Positions 48,009 through 56,698 of a DNA stretch of 64,000 bases are shown one piece after another; within the stretch, counting starts at the first letter, position 1; each line of letters opens with the position of its first letter. Below the pieces are notes generated by a model. That model worked only from the letters and a program-made list of their open reading frames with translations, did not search any database and was not told the origin of the DNA. This DNA comes from Acidovorax soli (GTDB taxonomy: Bacteria; Pseudomonadota; Gammaproteobacteria; Burkholderiales; Burkholderiaceae_C): the NCBI RefSeq assembly GCF_900107605.1, contig NZ_FNQJ01000002.1, positions 248,001-312,000 on the forward strand, given 5' to 3'. Position numbers and translations under genes: made by a program.

Positions 48009-50099
48009 ATGCACGCATTGTTTGAAGAAGCCGGCAAATTCATGGCCGGTCGCATCCTGTCCGAAGCCGAAAGCTCGGCCCAAGTCGAGCTCGATTCGGG
48101 CAAGCGGGTCAAGGTCAAGGCCGCGAACCTCCTGTTGAAATTCGAGAAGCCCGCGCCGTCCGAGCTGATGGCCCAGGCGCAGGCCATGGCCCAGACCATC
48201 GAACTGCCGCTGGCCTGGGAGTTCGCCCCCGAGGAGGATTTCGGCTTTGCCGACCTGGCGCGCGACTATTTTTCGGACAACGCCACGCTGGCTCAGCAGG
48301 CCGGCGCGCTGTTTGCCCTGCACGAGGCGCCGCACTACTTCCGCCGCGCCGGCAAGGGCCGCTTCAAGAAAGCCCCGGCCGAGATCCTGCAGCAGGCCCT
48401 GGCCGCCATCGAGAAGAAAAAGCTGATCGTGCAGCAGATCAGCGGCTGGGCCGAGGCGCTGGGACGCGGCGAATGCCCGCAGCCCGTCCGCGAGCAGCTC
48501 TACAAGATCCTGTTCCGCCCCGACAAGAACGCGCCCGAATACAAGGCCGTGGTCGAGGCCAGCCGCGCCACCCACCTGGCGCCGCTCGACCTGCTGCAAA
48601 AGGCCGGCGCCATCGATTCGGCCTACCAGTTCCACTGGAAGCGCTTCCTGTTCGACAACTTCCCCAAGGGCACGGGTTTCCCGCAGCTCACCGCACCGCA
48701 GCCGCCGGCCGACCTGCCGCTAGCGCCCGTGCAGGCCTATTCCATCGACGACTCGCAGACCACCGAGATCGACGATGCGCTGTCGGTGCAGGGCCTGGGC
48801 ACGGGCAGCGTGGTGGTGGGCATCCACATCGCCGCGCCGGGCCTGGCCATCGTGCCGGGCACGCCGCTCGACCAGCTGGGCCGCACCCGCCTGTCCACCG
48901 TCTACATGCCCGGCTACAAGATCACCATGCTGCCCGACGAGGTGGTGCAGATCTACACGCTGGACGAAGGCCGCGCCAACCCGGCTGTATCGCTGTATGT
49001 CACGGTGGACGAAGCAACGCTCGCGATCACGGGTACCGAAACCAAGCTCGAACGCGTGCCCGTGGTGGCCAACCTGCGCCACGACCAGCTCGACCACATC
49101 GTCACCGAGGCCTGGCTGACCGACCCAGCCATTGAGATAGAAAACACCCCGCAGCGATTGCTGGATGTGCGCGATCAGCTGTCGTTTTTGCACCGACTGG
49201 CCCAAACCCTCAAGGCCCAGCGCGAAGTGGTGCGCGGCAAGCCCGAAAACTTCAACCGGCCCGACTACAACTTCAAGCTGATCGGCAACGACCGTGGCGA
49301 GCCCAATGGCTCAGAGCAGGTGCAAATCAGCACGCGCCAGCGCGGCGCACCGCTGGACCTGATCGTGGCCGAGGCCGCCATCGTGGCCAACAGCACCTGG
49401 GGCCTGATGCTGGCCGAACACGGCGTGCCCGGCATCTACCGCAGCCAGGCCAGCATGGCGCCGGGCGTGAAGGTGCGCATGGGCACCAAGGCGCTGCCGC
49501 ACGCCGGCATTGGCGTCAAGGCCTATTCGTGGGCCACCTCGCCGCTGCGCCGCTATGTGGACCTGGTGAACCAGTGGCAGATCATTGCCTGTGTGCGCAA
49601 CGGCAGGACGGCAGCCCTGGCGGCCCCCTTCAAACCCAAGGATGCCGAGCTGTTCTCCATCATCAGCAGCTTTGACGCAGCCTACGGCGCCTACAACGGC
49701 TACCAGGCCGGCATGGAGCGTTTCTGGACGCTGCAATACCTGGAGCAGAACGGCATCACCGAGCTCAACGCCACCGTCTTCAAGGAAGGGCCGGGCGGCA
49801 GCTTTCTGGTGCGCGCCGACACGCTGCCGCTGGTCTTCCCCGTGCTGGGCGCGCAGAACCTGCCGCGCGGCGCACGCCTCAGAGTCAAGCTCGGCGAGGT
49901 GGACGAGATCACGCTTGACCTGCACGGCACCGTGATCGAGCGCCTGGACGATCCCGACGACACCAGTGACGATGGCCCGGTGGAAGATGCCGACGACGCC
50001 GATGACGACGCGGCCGTGGCCGGCCCCATTGCCATTGCCGTCGATATGAACGAGGCCGACACCAACGGCACCGCAAGCACCGATAATCCTGCCCCGTGA
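48009..50099 (+). CDS. rnb: RNase II family exoribonuclease
   Basis: RNB-domain 3'-to-5' exoribonuclease, 696 residues. The catalytic motif IDDSQTTEIDDALSV has acidic residues D247, D248, D255 and D256. SWATSPLRRYVDLVNQWQI is the conserved RNB end. The N-terminal cold-shock-like region is short, and a C-terminal S1-like part is followed by a strongly acidic tail (EDADDADDDAAV) and then unconserved sequence. The ATG at 48009 is eight bases after GGGAGAA; one at 48000 is in frame too. This lineage is a diverged RNase II, so substrate range is inferred. Confidence 0.88.
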   Translation: MHALFEEAGKFMAGRILSEAESSAQVELDSGKRVKVKAANLLLKFEKPAPSELMAQAQAMAQTIELPLAWEFAPEEDFGFADLARDYFSDNATLAQQAGALFALHEAPHYFRRAGKGRFKKAPAEILQQALAAIEKKKLIVQQISGWAEALGRGECPQPVREQLYKILFRPDKNAPEYKAVVEASRATHLAPLDLLQKAGAIDSAYQFHWKRFLFDNFPKGTGFPQLTAPQPPADLPLAPVQAYSIDDSQTTEIDDALSVQGLGTGSVVVGIHIAAPGLAIVPGTPLDQLGRTRLSTVYMPGYKITMLPDEVVQIYTLDEGRANPAVSLYVTVDEATLAITGTETKLERVPVVANLRHDQLDHIVTEAWLTDPAIEIENTPQRLLDVRDQLSFLHRLAQTLKAQREVVRGKPENFNRPDYNFKLIGNDRGEPNGSEQVQISTRQRGAPLDLIVAEAAIVANSTWGLMLAEHGVPGIYRSQASMAPGVKVRMGTKALPHAGIGVKAYSWATSPLRRYVDLVNQWQIIACVRNGRTAALAAPFKPKDAELFSIISSFDAAYGAYNGYQAGMERFWTLQYLEQNGITELNATVFKEGPGGSFLVRADTLPLVFPVLGAQNLPRGARLRVKLGEVDEITLDLHGTVIERLDDPDDTSDDGPVEDADDADDDAAVAGPIAIAVDMNEADTNGTASTDNPAP

Positions 50100-50110
50100 A
50101 CATGGCCCCC

Positions 50111-50137
50111 ACGCTCCCTCACTTCGTGTGGTCTCTG
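50111..50137. repeat. Short repeat related to the 50.28-kb element
   Basis: ACGCTCCCTCACTTCGTGTG, continuing to GTCTCTG, nearly matches ACGCTCCCCACTTCGTGTGG at 50279. Both belong to a dispersed-looking intergenic element around the 50.2-50.35 kb duplication. Confidence 0.5.
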
Positions 50138-50223
50138 GCCTTGCAGGCCGCGGTGACGCCAGAGGCATCACCTCTTCGGACTGTCCAGCCCTGCGCCGGC
50201 AGGCCTGGAGCCGCAGCCCTCAG

Positions 50224-50353
50224 CCCCGAGGGGGCCGCTTTTCATCTTGGGGCGGCCCGGCGATGAAAAATAACCCCTACGCTCCCCACTTCGTGTGGTC
50301 GCTGCCCCCCGAGGGGGCCGCTTTTCATCTTGGGGCGGCCCGGCGATGAAAAA
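50224..50353 (+). repeat. 83-bp-spaced direct repeat before the TonB-like gene
   Basis: A 47-bp block from CCCCGAGGGGGCC to GGCGATGAAAAA occurs at 50224-50270 and again at 50307-50353, identical. Each copy ends in an ATG (50263 and 50346); the second is the real start. The first opens a 28-codon frame (50263-50349) whose TGA overlaps the second ATG. Confidence 0.85.
50263..50349 (+). CDS. Mini-ORF overlapping the TonB-like start
   Basis: 28 codons starting MKNNPYAPHFVWSLPPEG and ending AAFHLGAARR. Its TGA overlaps the ATG of the next gene (ATGA). Probably a by-product of the repeat, but it could couple translation. Confidence 0.25.
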   Translation: MKNNPYAPHFVWSLPPEGAAFHLGAARR

Positions 50354-51230
50354 CGCTTCCTTACTCACCCGCTTCACCACGCTGCAGCTCACGCTGGGCG
50401 TGTCGGTGGCGCTGCACGCTGCGCTGCTGTCGGTGCGTTTCATCGACCCCGAGGGCTTCAATCGCGTGTTCCAGGACACGCCGCTCGAAGTCATCCTGGT
50501 CAACGCCAAGTCCAACGAACGGCCCGACAAGGCGCAGGCCATCGCCCAGGCCAACATGGCCGGGGGCGGTGAGGCGAACAAGGGCCGCGCCACCAGTCCC
50601 CTGCCCTATTCGGCACTCACGGCCGTGGGCGACGATTTCGAGGAATCTCAGCGTCGGCTGGACACCCTGCAAGAGCAGCAAAACCAGCTGCTGGCCCAGC
50701 TGCGCAAACAGATCGCCGCGCTGCCCCTGCCCGATCCGCGCAAGCCCAGCCAAAGTGGCAGCCAGGCCGCCGAAGAGGAAAAGCGCCGCCAGCTCGTCAA
50801 GCTGCTGGCCGAGATCGAAAAGCGCATCAACGAAGAAAACGCACGCCCCAAGAAGCGCTACATCAGCCCCGCCACGCGCGAAGAGGCCTACGCGGTGTAT
50901 TACTCGGCCCTGCGCAGCAAGGTCGAGGACAAGGGCACAGAAAACTTCCCCGAACAAGGCGGCAGGAAGCTCTATGGCGAGCTGACAATGATCATCACCG
51001 TCAACCACGATGGCCGCGTCCTGGCCACCGAGGTGGTGCAGGGTTCGGGCAATCGCACGCTGGACCGGCAGGCCGAGGCCATCGCGCGGGCCTCCGGCCC
51101 ATTCGGCCATTTCAATGCCGAGATGCGCCGCCAGGCCGACCAGATCGCCATGGTGGCGCGCTTCAAGTTCACACGCGACCAGACCCTGACCACCAACTTC
51201 GAAACCGACCCCGAAGGCCGCAGCCCCTAA
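50346..51230 (+). CDS. TonB-like energy transducer/envelope protein
   Basis: A 294-residue protein with an N-terminal membrane anchor (LTLGVSVALHAALLSVRFID), a central Gln/Lys/Glu-rich coiled coil (about 100-165) and a C-terminal TonB domain (YGELTMIITVNHDGRVLATE, IARASGPFG). Unlike classical TonB there is no Pro/Lys-rich spacer. The coiled coil recalls TonB-family proteins next to aroE/mtgA in Burkholderiales. ExbB/ExbD are not nearby, so its motor partner is unknown. The start at 50346 is the only one that keeps the anchor. Confidence 0.8.
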   Translation: MKNASLLTRFTTLQLTLGVSVALHAALLSVRFIDPEGFNRVFQDTPLEVILVNAKSNERPDKAQAIAQANMAGGGEANKGRATSPLPYSALTAVGDDFEESQRRLDTLQEQQNQLLAQLRKQIAALPLPDPRKPSQSGSQAAEEEKRRQLVKLLAEIEKRINEENARPKKRYISPATREEAYAVYYSALRSKVEDKGTENFPEQGGRKLYGELTMIITVNHDGRVLATEVVQGSGNRTLDRQAEAIARASGPFGHFNAEMRRQADQIAMVARFKFTRDQTLTTNFETDPEGRSP

Positions 51231-51297
51231 GAACCGGCCTGCGGCGCCGGGGAGACAATCGTGCCCCGCCCGCATTCCATCCTTCACACCGCGCTCC

Positions 51298-52134
51298 ATG
51301 AGTTCTTCCGATGACCTGTATTGCGTGATGGGCAACCCGGTGGCGCACAGCCGCTCGCCCGCCATCCACGCCCGCTTTGCCGAACTGACCAGCGAGCACC
51401 TGGTGTACGAACGCTGCCTGCTGCCCATCGGCGGCTTTGCCCAGGGCGTGCGCGACTTCATGGCCCGCGGCGGGCGCGGCTGCAATGTCACCGTGCCTTT
51501 CAAGCTCGAAGCCGCCGCGCTGGCCACCACGCGCAGCGAACGCGTGCAGCGGGCGGGCGCCGCCAACACCCTGGTCTTTGACGGACAGGCCATCCACGCC
51601 GACAACACCGACGGCCTGGGCCTGGTGGCCGACATCACGCGCAACGCGGGCCTGCCGCTGGCCGGGCGCGACGTGCTGCTGGTGGGCGCCGGTGGCGCCG
51701 CAGCCGGCGTGCTGGGCCCCTTGCTGCAGGCGGGCGTGCGCCATGTCACCGTGGCCAACCGTACGCTGGCCCGGGCGCAGGCCCTGGTGCAGGCCCATGC
51801 CGACCTGGCACTGCTGCAAAAGGCAGAGCTTCTGGCGCTTGCTCCACAGGCGCTGGACGCCGATTTCGACCTCATCATCAATGCCACGGCCAGCAGCCTG
51901 AGCGGTGACTCCGTTCCCGTGCCCACCCATGTGCTGCGCCCCGGCAGCCTGGCCTACGACATGATGTACGGCCCGGCGGCGCAGGGTTTTCTCGACTGGG
52001 CCCGCCAGCATGGCGCCGTGCCGCGCGACGGCCTGGGCATGCTGGTGGAACAGGCCGCCGAGGCCTTTGCCCTGTGGCGTGGCGTGCGCCCGCCATCGGC
52101 CCAGGTGCTGGCCGAACTGCAGGCCGCTGCGTGA
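51298..52134 (+). CDS. aroE: Shikimate dehydrogenase
   Basis: NADPH-dependent reduction of dehydroshikimate to shikimate, 278 residues. The substrate site has GNPVAHSRSPAIH, K69 in NVTVPFK and D104 in ADNTDG; the NADP site is LLVGAGGAAAGVLGPLL and NRTLARAQ. The segment AELLALAPQALDADFD is encoded by a stretch that closely follows the palindromic repeat (GCGCTT at 51835, AGGCGC at 51848, again 13 bases apart), so the repeat may have been absorbed in frame here. It is followed 13 bp later by mtgA. Confidence 0.96.
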   Translation: MSSSDDLYCVMGNPVAHSRSPAIHARFAELTSEHLVYERCLLPIGGFAQGVRDFMARGGRGCNVTVPFKLEAAALATTRSERVQRAGAANTLVFDGQAIHADNTDGLGLVADITRNAGLPLAGRDVLLVGAGGAAAGVLGPLLQAGVRHVTVANRTLARAQALVQAHADLALLQKAELLALAPQALDADFDLIINATASSLSGDSVPVPTHVLRPGSLAYDMMYGPAAQGFLDWARQHGAVPRDGLGMLVEQAAEAFALWRGVRPPSAQVLAELQAAA

Positions 52135-52147
52135 GCGGGCCACGGTC

Positions 52148-52882
52148 ATGAAAGCCCTGTTGCGCTGGCTGGGCCTGGTGGTGGTGGCCCTGGTGGCCCT
52201 GCAGTTGTTTTTTGTGGCGCGCATCGCGCTGATGGCCTGGGTCGCCCCCGAATCCACCACCTTCCAGCGCTCCGAGATCTGGGCGCAGGTAGCCAGCAAG
52301 GGCGATGTGCGCTGGCGCCAGCAGTGGCTGCCCTACGCCCAGATTTCCGACCACCTCAAACGCGCCGTGATCGCGGCCGAAGACGGCAGCTTCGTCACCC
52401 ACGACGGCGTGGACTGGAACGCCATCGAAAAAGCCTGGGAGCGCAACGCCCAGGCCGAGGCGCAGATCGCCCGGGCCCAGGCCCGCGCGCCCGACAAGCC
52501 CGTGCGCACGCCCAGGATACGGGGCGGCTCCACCATCACCCAGCAGCTGGCCAAGAACCTGCTGCTCTCGGGCGAGCGCACGCTGCTGCGCAAGGGCCAG
52601 GAGTTCGTGCTGACCGTGCTGCTGGAGCAACTTTTACCGAAGCAGCGCATCCTGGAGATCTACCTCAACAGCGTGGAATGGGGCGATGGCGTGTTTGGCG
52701 CCGAGGCCGCGGCCCAGCATTACTTCCGCAAGCCGGCCGCGCGCCTGTCGCCGCAGGAGGCCGCACGCCTGGCCGTCATGCTGCCCGCGCCCAAGCGCTT
52801 CGAGAAGACCCCCGGCTCGGCCTACCTGGCAGGGCGCACGCGCACCATCCTGGCGCGCATGGGCAGTGCCGAGCTGCCCTGA
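52148..52882 (+). CDS. mtgA: Monofunctional peptidoglycan transglycosylase
   Basis: GT51 enzyme that polymerises lipid II, 244 residues. An N-terminal membrane anchor (LLRWLGLVVVALVALQLFFVAR) precedes the five GT51 motifs, including AEDGSFVTHDG (catalytic Glu), RGGSTITQQLAKNLLLS, KQRILEIYLNSVEWG and VFGAEAAAQHYF. No transpeptidase domain follows. It is probably cotranscribed with aroE. Confidence 0.96.
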   Translation: MKALLRWLGLVVVALVALQLFFVARIALMAWVAPESTTFQRSEIWAQVASKGDVRWRQQWLPYAQISDHLKRAVIAAEDGSFVTHDGVDWNAIEKAWERNAQAEAQIARAQARAPDKPVRTPRIRGGSTITQQLAKNLLLSGERTLLRKGQEFVLTVLLEQLLPKQRILEIYLNSVEWGDGVFGAEAAAQHYFRKPAARLSPQEAARLAVMLPAPKRFEKTPGSAYLAGRTRTILARMGSAELP

Positions 52883-52901
52883 TCCTTGGCCCGGCGAACG
52901 C

Positions 52902-53372
52902 CTACTTTTTGCGCCGCTGGCCGATAGGCCGCGCGGGCAGCTTGGGTGCCAACCCCAGCGCGGCGCGGGCCAGGGCGTCGGCCTCGGCATTTCGGTGGCG
53001 CGGAACCCACTGCAGTTGCACCGGCCCGAAGGTCTGCAGCAGGCGGCGCGCCTGGTCAAAAAGGTCTTGCAGCCGCGCAATCGGCACCACGGGCGTGCCG
53101 CCGAGTTGCTCCACCAGGATGCTGCTGTCGCTGTGCACCTGCAGTGCGCTGGCCCCACGCGCCTGCAACTCAGCCAAGGCCAGCAGCAGGGCCCGCAGCT
53201 CGGCCTCGTTGTTGCAGCCCGTGGTGTGCGTGGCCTGCGCAAAGGTGTGGCGGGTACCGTCGGGCGCGCAGAGCACCACGCCCAGCCCCATGCGGCCAGG
53301 GTTGGGCATGGCGCTGCCATCGCAGTGGACGACCCAGGTGCGGACCGATGCCGGCTCCAGCACCGCAGTCAT
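52902..53372 (-). CDS. RNase H-like protein (RNase HI family)
   Basis: A 156-residue protein with the RNase H acidic set: HCDGSAMPNPG (Asp), NNEAELRALLLAL (Glu), VHSDSSILVEQL (Asp) and RHRNAEADALAR (His/Asp). It is the diverged, RnhA-like or YpdQ-type branch, so activity on RNA/DNA hybrids is likely but unproven. It is convergent with mtgA (19-bp gap). Confidence 0.86.
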   Translation of the reverse strand: MTAVLEPASVRTWVVHCDGSAMPNPGRMGLGVVLCAPDGTRHTFAQATHTTGCNNEAELRALLLALAELQARGASALQVHSDSSILVEQLGGTPVVPIARLQDLFDQARRLLQTFGPVQLQWVPRHRNAEADALARAALGLAPKLPARPIGQRRKK

Positions 53373-53424
53373 GGCGCGGGTTGCACGGGCCGCATTGCGC
53401 CCGGCCGCCGTGGCGGGATGGCCA

Positions 53425-53673
53425 TCAACGGTAGAACGCTTCCACCTTGCCCTTGAGCTTGATCAGCAGCGGCTTGCCCTTGCGATCGAGCGTCTTGCCC
53501 GCAGGCACCTTGACCCAGCCTTCGCTGATGCAGTATTCCTCGACATCGAAGCGGTCCTTGTCGTTCAGGCGGATGCCGATGTCGTGCTCGAACACGGCGG
53601 CAACATGGTGCGGGCTGCGCGGGTCGATGGACAGGCGGTCGGGCAGCGGGGGCGCGGAAGTGGCTTCGGTCAT
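53425..53673 (-). CDS. DUF3297 protein
   Basis: An 82-residue cytoplasmic protein of unknown function. The block DRLSIDPRSPHHVAAVFEHD, then ISEGWVKVPAGKTLDRKGKP, is typical of DUF3297. Some databases mislabel it glutathione peroxidase; there is no peroxidase motif. The start at 53673 is chosen over an upstream in-frame ATG at 53736. Confidence 0.87.
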   Translation of the reverse strand: MTEATSAPPLPDRLSIDPRSPHHVAAVFEHDIGIRLNDKDRFDVEEYCISEGWVKVPAGKTLDRKGKPLLIKLKGKVEAFYR

Positions 53674-53761
53674 GGAAATCCTGCAAAGGCTGTATGCACA
53701 AAAGCGGGCATTGTCCCGGATTTGGTTTCGGTGCACTGCGCCCGGCCCGTATCATCACCCC

Positions 53762-53815
53762 ATGCCCGCCACGCGACTGGCAAGCGGTAGCAGCCACTCC
53801 TTCAACAACACATGA
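53762..53815 (+). CDS. Short ORF overlapping the ruvC start
   Basis: 17 codons, [17 protein letters not shown], whose TGA overlaps the ATG of ruvC (ATGA). TATCAT at 53751-53756 could be a -10, making the message nearly leaderless. ruvC has no ribosome site of its own, so coupling is plausible. Confidence 0.3.
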   Translation: MPATRLASGSSHSFNNT

Positions 53816-54360
53816 GAATTCTGGGAATTGACCCCGGCCTGCAGACCACGGGCTTCGGCCTGATCGATGTGGACGGTCACCGGCTGGGCTATGTGGCCAG
53901 CGGCACCATCCGCACCACCGCGCTGGCCCTGGGCGACCTGCCCGGGCGGCTGAAGGTGCTGTTTGACGGCATCAGCGAGGTGGCGGCGCGCTACCAGCCC
54001 GACGTGGCCACCGTCGAGATCGTCTTCGTCAACGTCAACCCCCAGTCCACCCTGCTGCTGGGCCAGGCCCGTGGCGCGGCCATTACCGCCCTGGTGGCCA
54101 GCAACCTGCCCGTGGCCGAGTACACCGCGCTGCAGATGAAAAAGGCCGTGGTCGGCCACGGCCGCGCCGCCAAGACCCAGGTGCAGGAAATGGTGCGCCG
54201 CCTGCTGCAGCTGCCCGGTCTGCCCGGCACCGACGCCGCCGATGCGCTCGGCATGGCCATCACCCACGCGCACGCCGGCGCGGCCATGGCGCGGCTGGGC
54301 GAAGCGGCCACGCTGCAGCGGCGCCAGCACGCGATGTACAAGGGCGGGCGCAGCTACTGA
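53812..54360 (+). CDS. ruvC: Holliday junction resolvase RuvC
   Basis: Cuts Holliday junctions with RuvAB during recombination; 182 residues. The acidic set is D7 (LGIDPG), E69 ([13 protein letters not shown]), D141 and D144 ([16 protein letters not shown]). The C-terminal tail (YKGGRSY) is short. ruvA and ruvB are not adjacent. There is no Shine-Dalgarno before the ATG. Confidence 0.96.
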   Translation: MRILGIDPGLQTTGFGLIDVDGHRLGYVASGTIRTTALALGDLPGRLKVLFDGISEVAARYQPDVATVEIVFVNVNPQSTLLLGQARGAAITALVASNLPVAEYTALQMKKAVVGHGRAAKTQVQEMVRRLLQLPGLPGTDAADALGMAITHAHAGAAMARLGEAATLQRRQHAMYKGGRSY

Positions 54361-54405
54361 AGCGGCCCGGTGCCGCGCCCAATCACCCTGCTGACCGCGC
54401 GTCCC

Positions 54406-54411
54406 TAAAAT
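54406..54411 (+). promoter_or_regulatory. Candidate -10 element (leaderless start)
   Basis: TAAAAT ends seven bases before the ATG at 54419, with no Shine-Dalgarno and a poor -35. Confidence 0.3.
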
Positions 54412-54418
54412 CAACCCC

Positions 54419-54841
54419 ATGGTCAACCCACCCGCCCCGGCGCCCCATTCAGTGCCCGTACCTTCTCCCGGTCACCCCGCACTGCCCGAGGCGATCACTG
54501 GTTTCCTCTTCGTGAAAATTCCGCTGGCCCGGCGCGATGTGCAGGACCCCATGCACCAACGCGAGGACACCATCGACCAGATGCTGCGCTCGCAGGACCT
54601 GGGGCTGGTGGTGGGCTGGGGCGACTCGCTCGGCGAACGGCGCCCCGACGGACTGCGGCCGCCGGCCTACATCCGCATCGACATCAACGCCTATGACCTG
54701 CACGCCGCCCGCAGCGCCCTGCGCGCGCTGCTGCCCACGCTGGGGGCGCCTGTCGGCACCGAAATCCACTACACGCTGGCGGGGCACCACCTGCAGGACA
54801 TTGCCCGGGAAACCGGCTGGCAGCTGGAACAGATCGTTTGA
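54419..54841 (+). CDS. Hypothetical protein after ruvC
   Basis: A 140-residue soluble protein I do not recognise. The Pro-rich N-terminus (about 1-25) looks disordered; the rest (ITGFLFVKIPLARRDVQDPM, LGLVVGWGDSLGERRPDG, YIRIDINAYDLHAARSALRA, GTEIHYTLAGHHLQDIARET) has alternating strand/helix character suggesting a small alpha/beta fold. No catalytic motif is evident. A CAATTG...CAATTG inverted pair follows in the gap to 54917. Confidence 0.7.
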   Translation: MVNPPAPAPHSVPVPSPGHPALPEAITGFLFVKIPLARRDVQDPMHQREDTIDQMLRSQDLGLVVGWGDSLGERRPDGLRPPAYIRIDINAYDLHAARSALRALLPTLGAPVGTEIHYTLAGHHLQDIARETGWQLEQIV

Positions 54842-54917
54842 TCCCTGCAAAATCGGCCGCACGCCCTGCCAGAAAAGTGCCAATTGCGATTGATTCACCA
54901 GCAATTGACAGCCCCGG

Positions 54918-55403
54918 TCAGCGCCCGAGCCCGCGCTTGAGCTCCTTGAGCAGCAACAGCACCTGGTTGGATGCGTGGCGGCAGCGGCTGTTGAGCAGCT
55001 GGGCCGCAGTGGCCTGATCGCCGGCCTGGAAACTGCTGACCACCGCGGCCGCCTGCTGGTGAAAATACCGGTGCCGCGCCTCCAGCATCCCGAAGGCCGG
55101 GTAATGCCCCAGCCGCACACGGCCCGCACCATGGAGCCAGCGGCCCAGGTCGCAGCGGTCATCCTGGCAGATACGGTCGGGGTGCATGGCCTCGTCGGAG
55201 CGACCATTGACCATGTCCTGCAACTGCAGGCGCCAGCGCTCGTGGCTGGCGATGGCCGCATCGATGTCGATCTCTGTCATCAGCATGGCGGCGTACTCTT
55301 CATCCAGCACCAGTTCGCTGCCGTTGTCTTCCACGGCCCAGGTGGTTTCGGGGCTGGAGGCAGCCTGCTCACGAATCCGGAACAATCGACTGAAAAAACC
55401 CAT
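54918..55403 (-). CDS. CZB (chemoreceptor zinc-binding) domain protein
   Basis: A 161-residue protein with a predicted zinc site of the CZB domain: IASHERWRLQLQD (His), DDRCDLGRWLHG (Cys), ARHRYFHQQA (His, His). The short N-terminus (MGFFSRLFRIREQ) is amphipathic, and no transmembrane or methyl-accepting domain is present. CZB senses zinc or hypochlorous acid in chemoreceptors and diguanylate cyclases; a lone version suggests a soluble sensor or adaptor. The start at 55403 was taken because conservation appears to begin there. Confidence 0.78.
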   Translation of the reverse strand: MGFFSRLFRIREQAASSPETTWAVEDNGSELVLDEEYAAMLMTEIDIDAAIASHERWRLQLQDMVNGRSDEAMHPDRICQDDRCDLGRWLHGAGRVRLGHYPAFGMLEARHRYFHQQAAAVVSSFQAGDQATAAQLLNSRCRHASNQVLLLLKELKRGLGR

Positions 55404-55601
55404 ACGCCCCCCATGCAAGGTGTCCACCACCCATCGCTCACGGTGCGGCGGCCATGGATTTGAAACATTTTGTGAGCAACACCGTGTTTTGGCTACCAAA
55501 AAATGACGGCTCAGGCGTATCGCCGGCCGGCGACCTTGCCGCAAGACCTGGATCCCGCAGCCCCGCCAGCAGCCATGGCGCAGCGCGCCGACAATCGGGC
55601 C

Positions 55602-56609
55602 ATGACTACTGCCCAACGCCCCGCCCTTTCCATGCTCGACCTGGTCGCCGTGCGCGAAGGCGGCACCGTCGCCCAGGCACTGCAGATCGCCCTGCGCACC
55701 GCGCAACACGCCGAAGCGCTGGGTTTTGCGCGCTACTGGCTGGCCGAGCACCACAACATGGCCGGCATTGCCAGCTCGGCCACCGCCGTGCTGGTGGGGC
55801 ATATCGCCGGGGGCACGCAGCGCATCCGCGTGGGCTCGGGCGGCGTGATGCTGCCCAACCATGCGCCGCTGGTGGTGGCCGAGGCGTTTGGCACGCTGGC
55901 CGAGCTGTACCCCGGCCGCATCGACCTGGGCCTGGGCCGCGCGCCCGGCACCGACCCGGCCACCATGCGCGCCCTGCGCCGCAGCCGCGTGGAAACCGCC
56001 GATGATTTTCCGCAGGACGTGGCCGAGCTGCAGCGCCTGCTGGCACCGGCCACACCCGACCAGCGCCTGATTGCCATGCCCGGTGCAGGCACCAACGTGC
56101 CCATCTGGCTGCTGGGCTCCAGCCTGTTTTCGGCACAGCTGGCGGCCGAGCGCGGCCTGCCCTATGCCTTTGCCTCGCATTTCGCGCCGCGCCTGCTGCA
56201 CCAGGCGCTCGATCTGTACCGCAACCTGTACCGGCCGTCCGCTGCGTGGCCCCGGCCTTATGTGGTGATTGGCGTGCCCCTGATCGCGGCGCCCACCGAC
56301 TCCGAAGCCGATTTCCTGGCCAGCAGCACCTACCAGCGCGTGCTGGGCATCCTCACGGGCGACCGCCGCCGCCTGCTGCCGCCCATCGAGAACTTTGCCG
56401 CGCGCCTGCAGCCGCAAGAGCGCGCTGCCATCGGCGACTTTCTGGCCGCAGCCGTCATCGGCGGGCCCGACACGGTGCGCGCCGGCCTGGCCCACCTGCA
56501 CCAGGCCACGGGCGCGGACGAATTCATGCTGGTCAGCGACGTGTTCGACCCGGCGCTGCGCCTGCGTTCGCTGGACATTGCGGCGCAGGCCGTCGCCGAG
56601 ATGGCCTGA
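55602..56609 (+). CDS. Luciferase-like (LLM) flavin-dependent oxidoreductase
   Basis: A 335-residue protein of the bacterial luciferase fold, close to the YhbW branch. [60 protein letters not shown] and [20 protein letters not shown] are characteristic. It would bind FMN or F420; FMN is expected in this group. The substrate is unknown. The ATG at 55602 ([13 protein letters not shown]) is preferred over one at 55503. Confidence 0.9.
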   Translation: MTTAQRPALSMLDLVAVREGGTVAQALQIALRTAQHAEALGFARYWLAEHHNMAGIASSATAVLVGHIAGGTQRIRVGSGGVMLPNHAPLVVAEAFGTLAELYPGRIDLGLGRAPGTDPATMRALRRSRVETADDFPQDVAELQRLLAPATPDQRLIAMPGAGTNVPIWLLGSSLFSAQLAAERGLPYAFASHFAPRLLHQALDLYRNLYRPSAAWPRPYVVIGVPLIAAPTDSEADFLASSTYQRVLGILTGDRRRLLPPIENFAARLQPQERAAIGDFLAAAVIGGPDTVRAGLAHLHQATGADEFMLVSDVFDPALRLRSLDIAAQAVAEMA

Positions 56610-56698
56610 AGCCCCGGCTGCACAGTACAGCGTCACGGGCAGCGGCTACCATCACGGGCTGGCTTATCGCGCCTGACAGCTCATCCGGTCCCCCCCAC

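Noticed and set aside
49120..49165. A further repeat copy inside the RNase II gene (GAGATAGAAAACACC...)
   Set aside because: There is no GCGCTT/AAGCGC pair at 13-base spacing; the resemblance is too weak.
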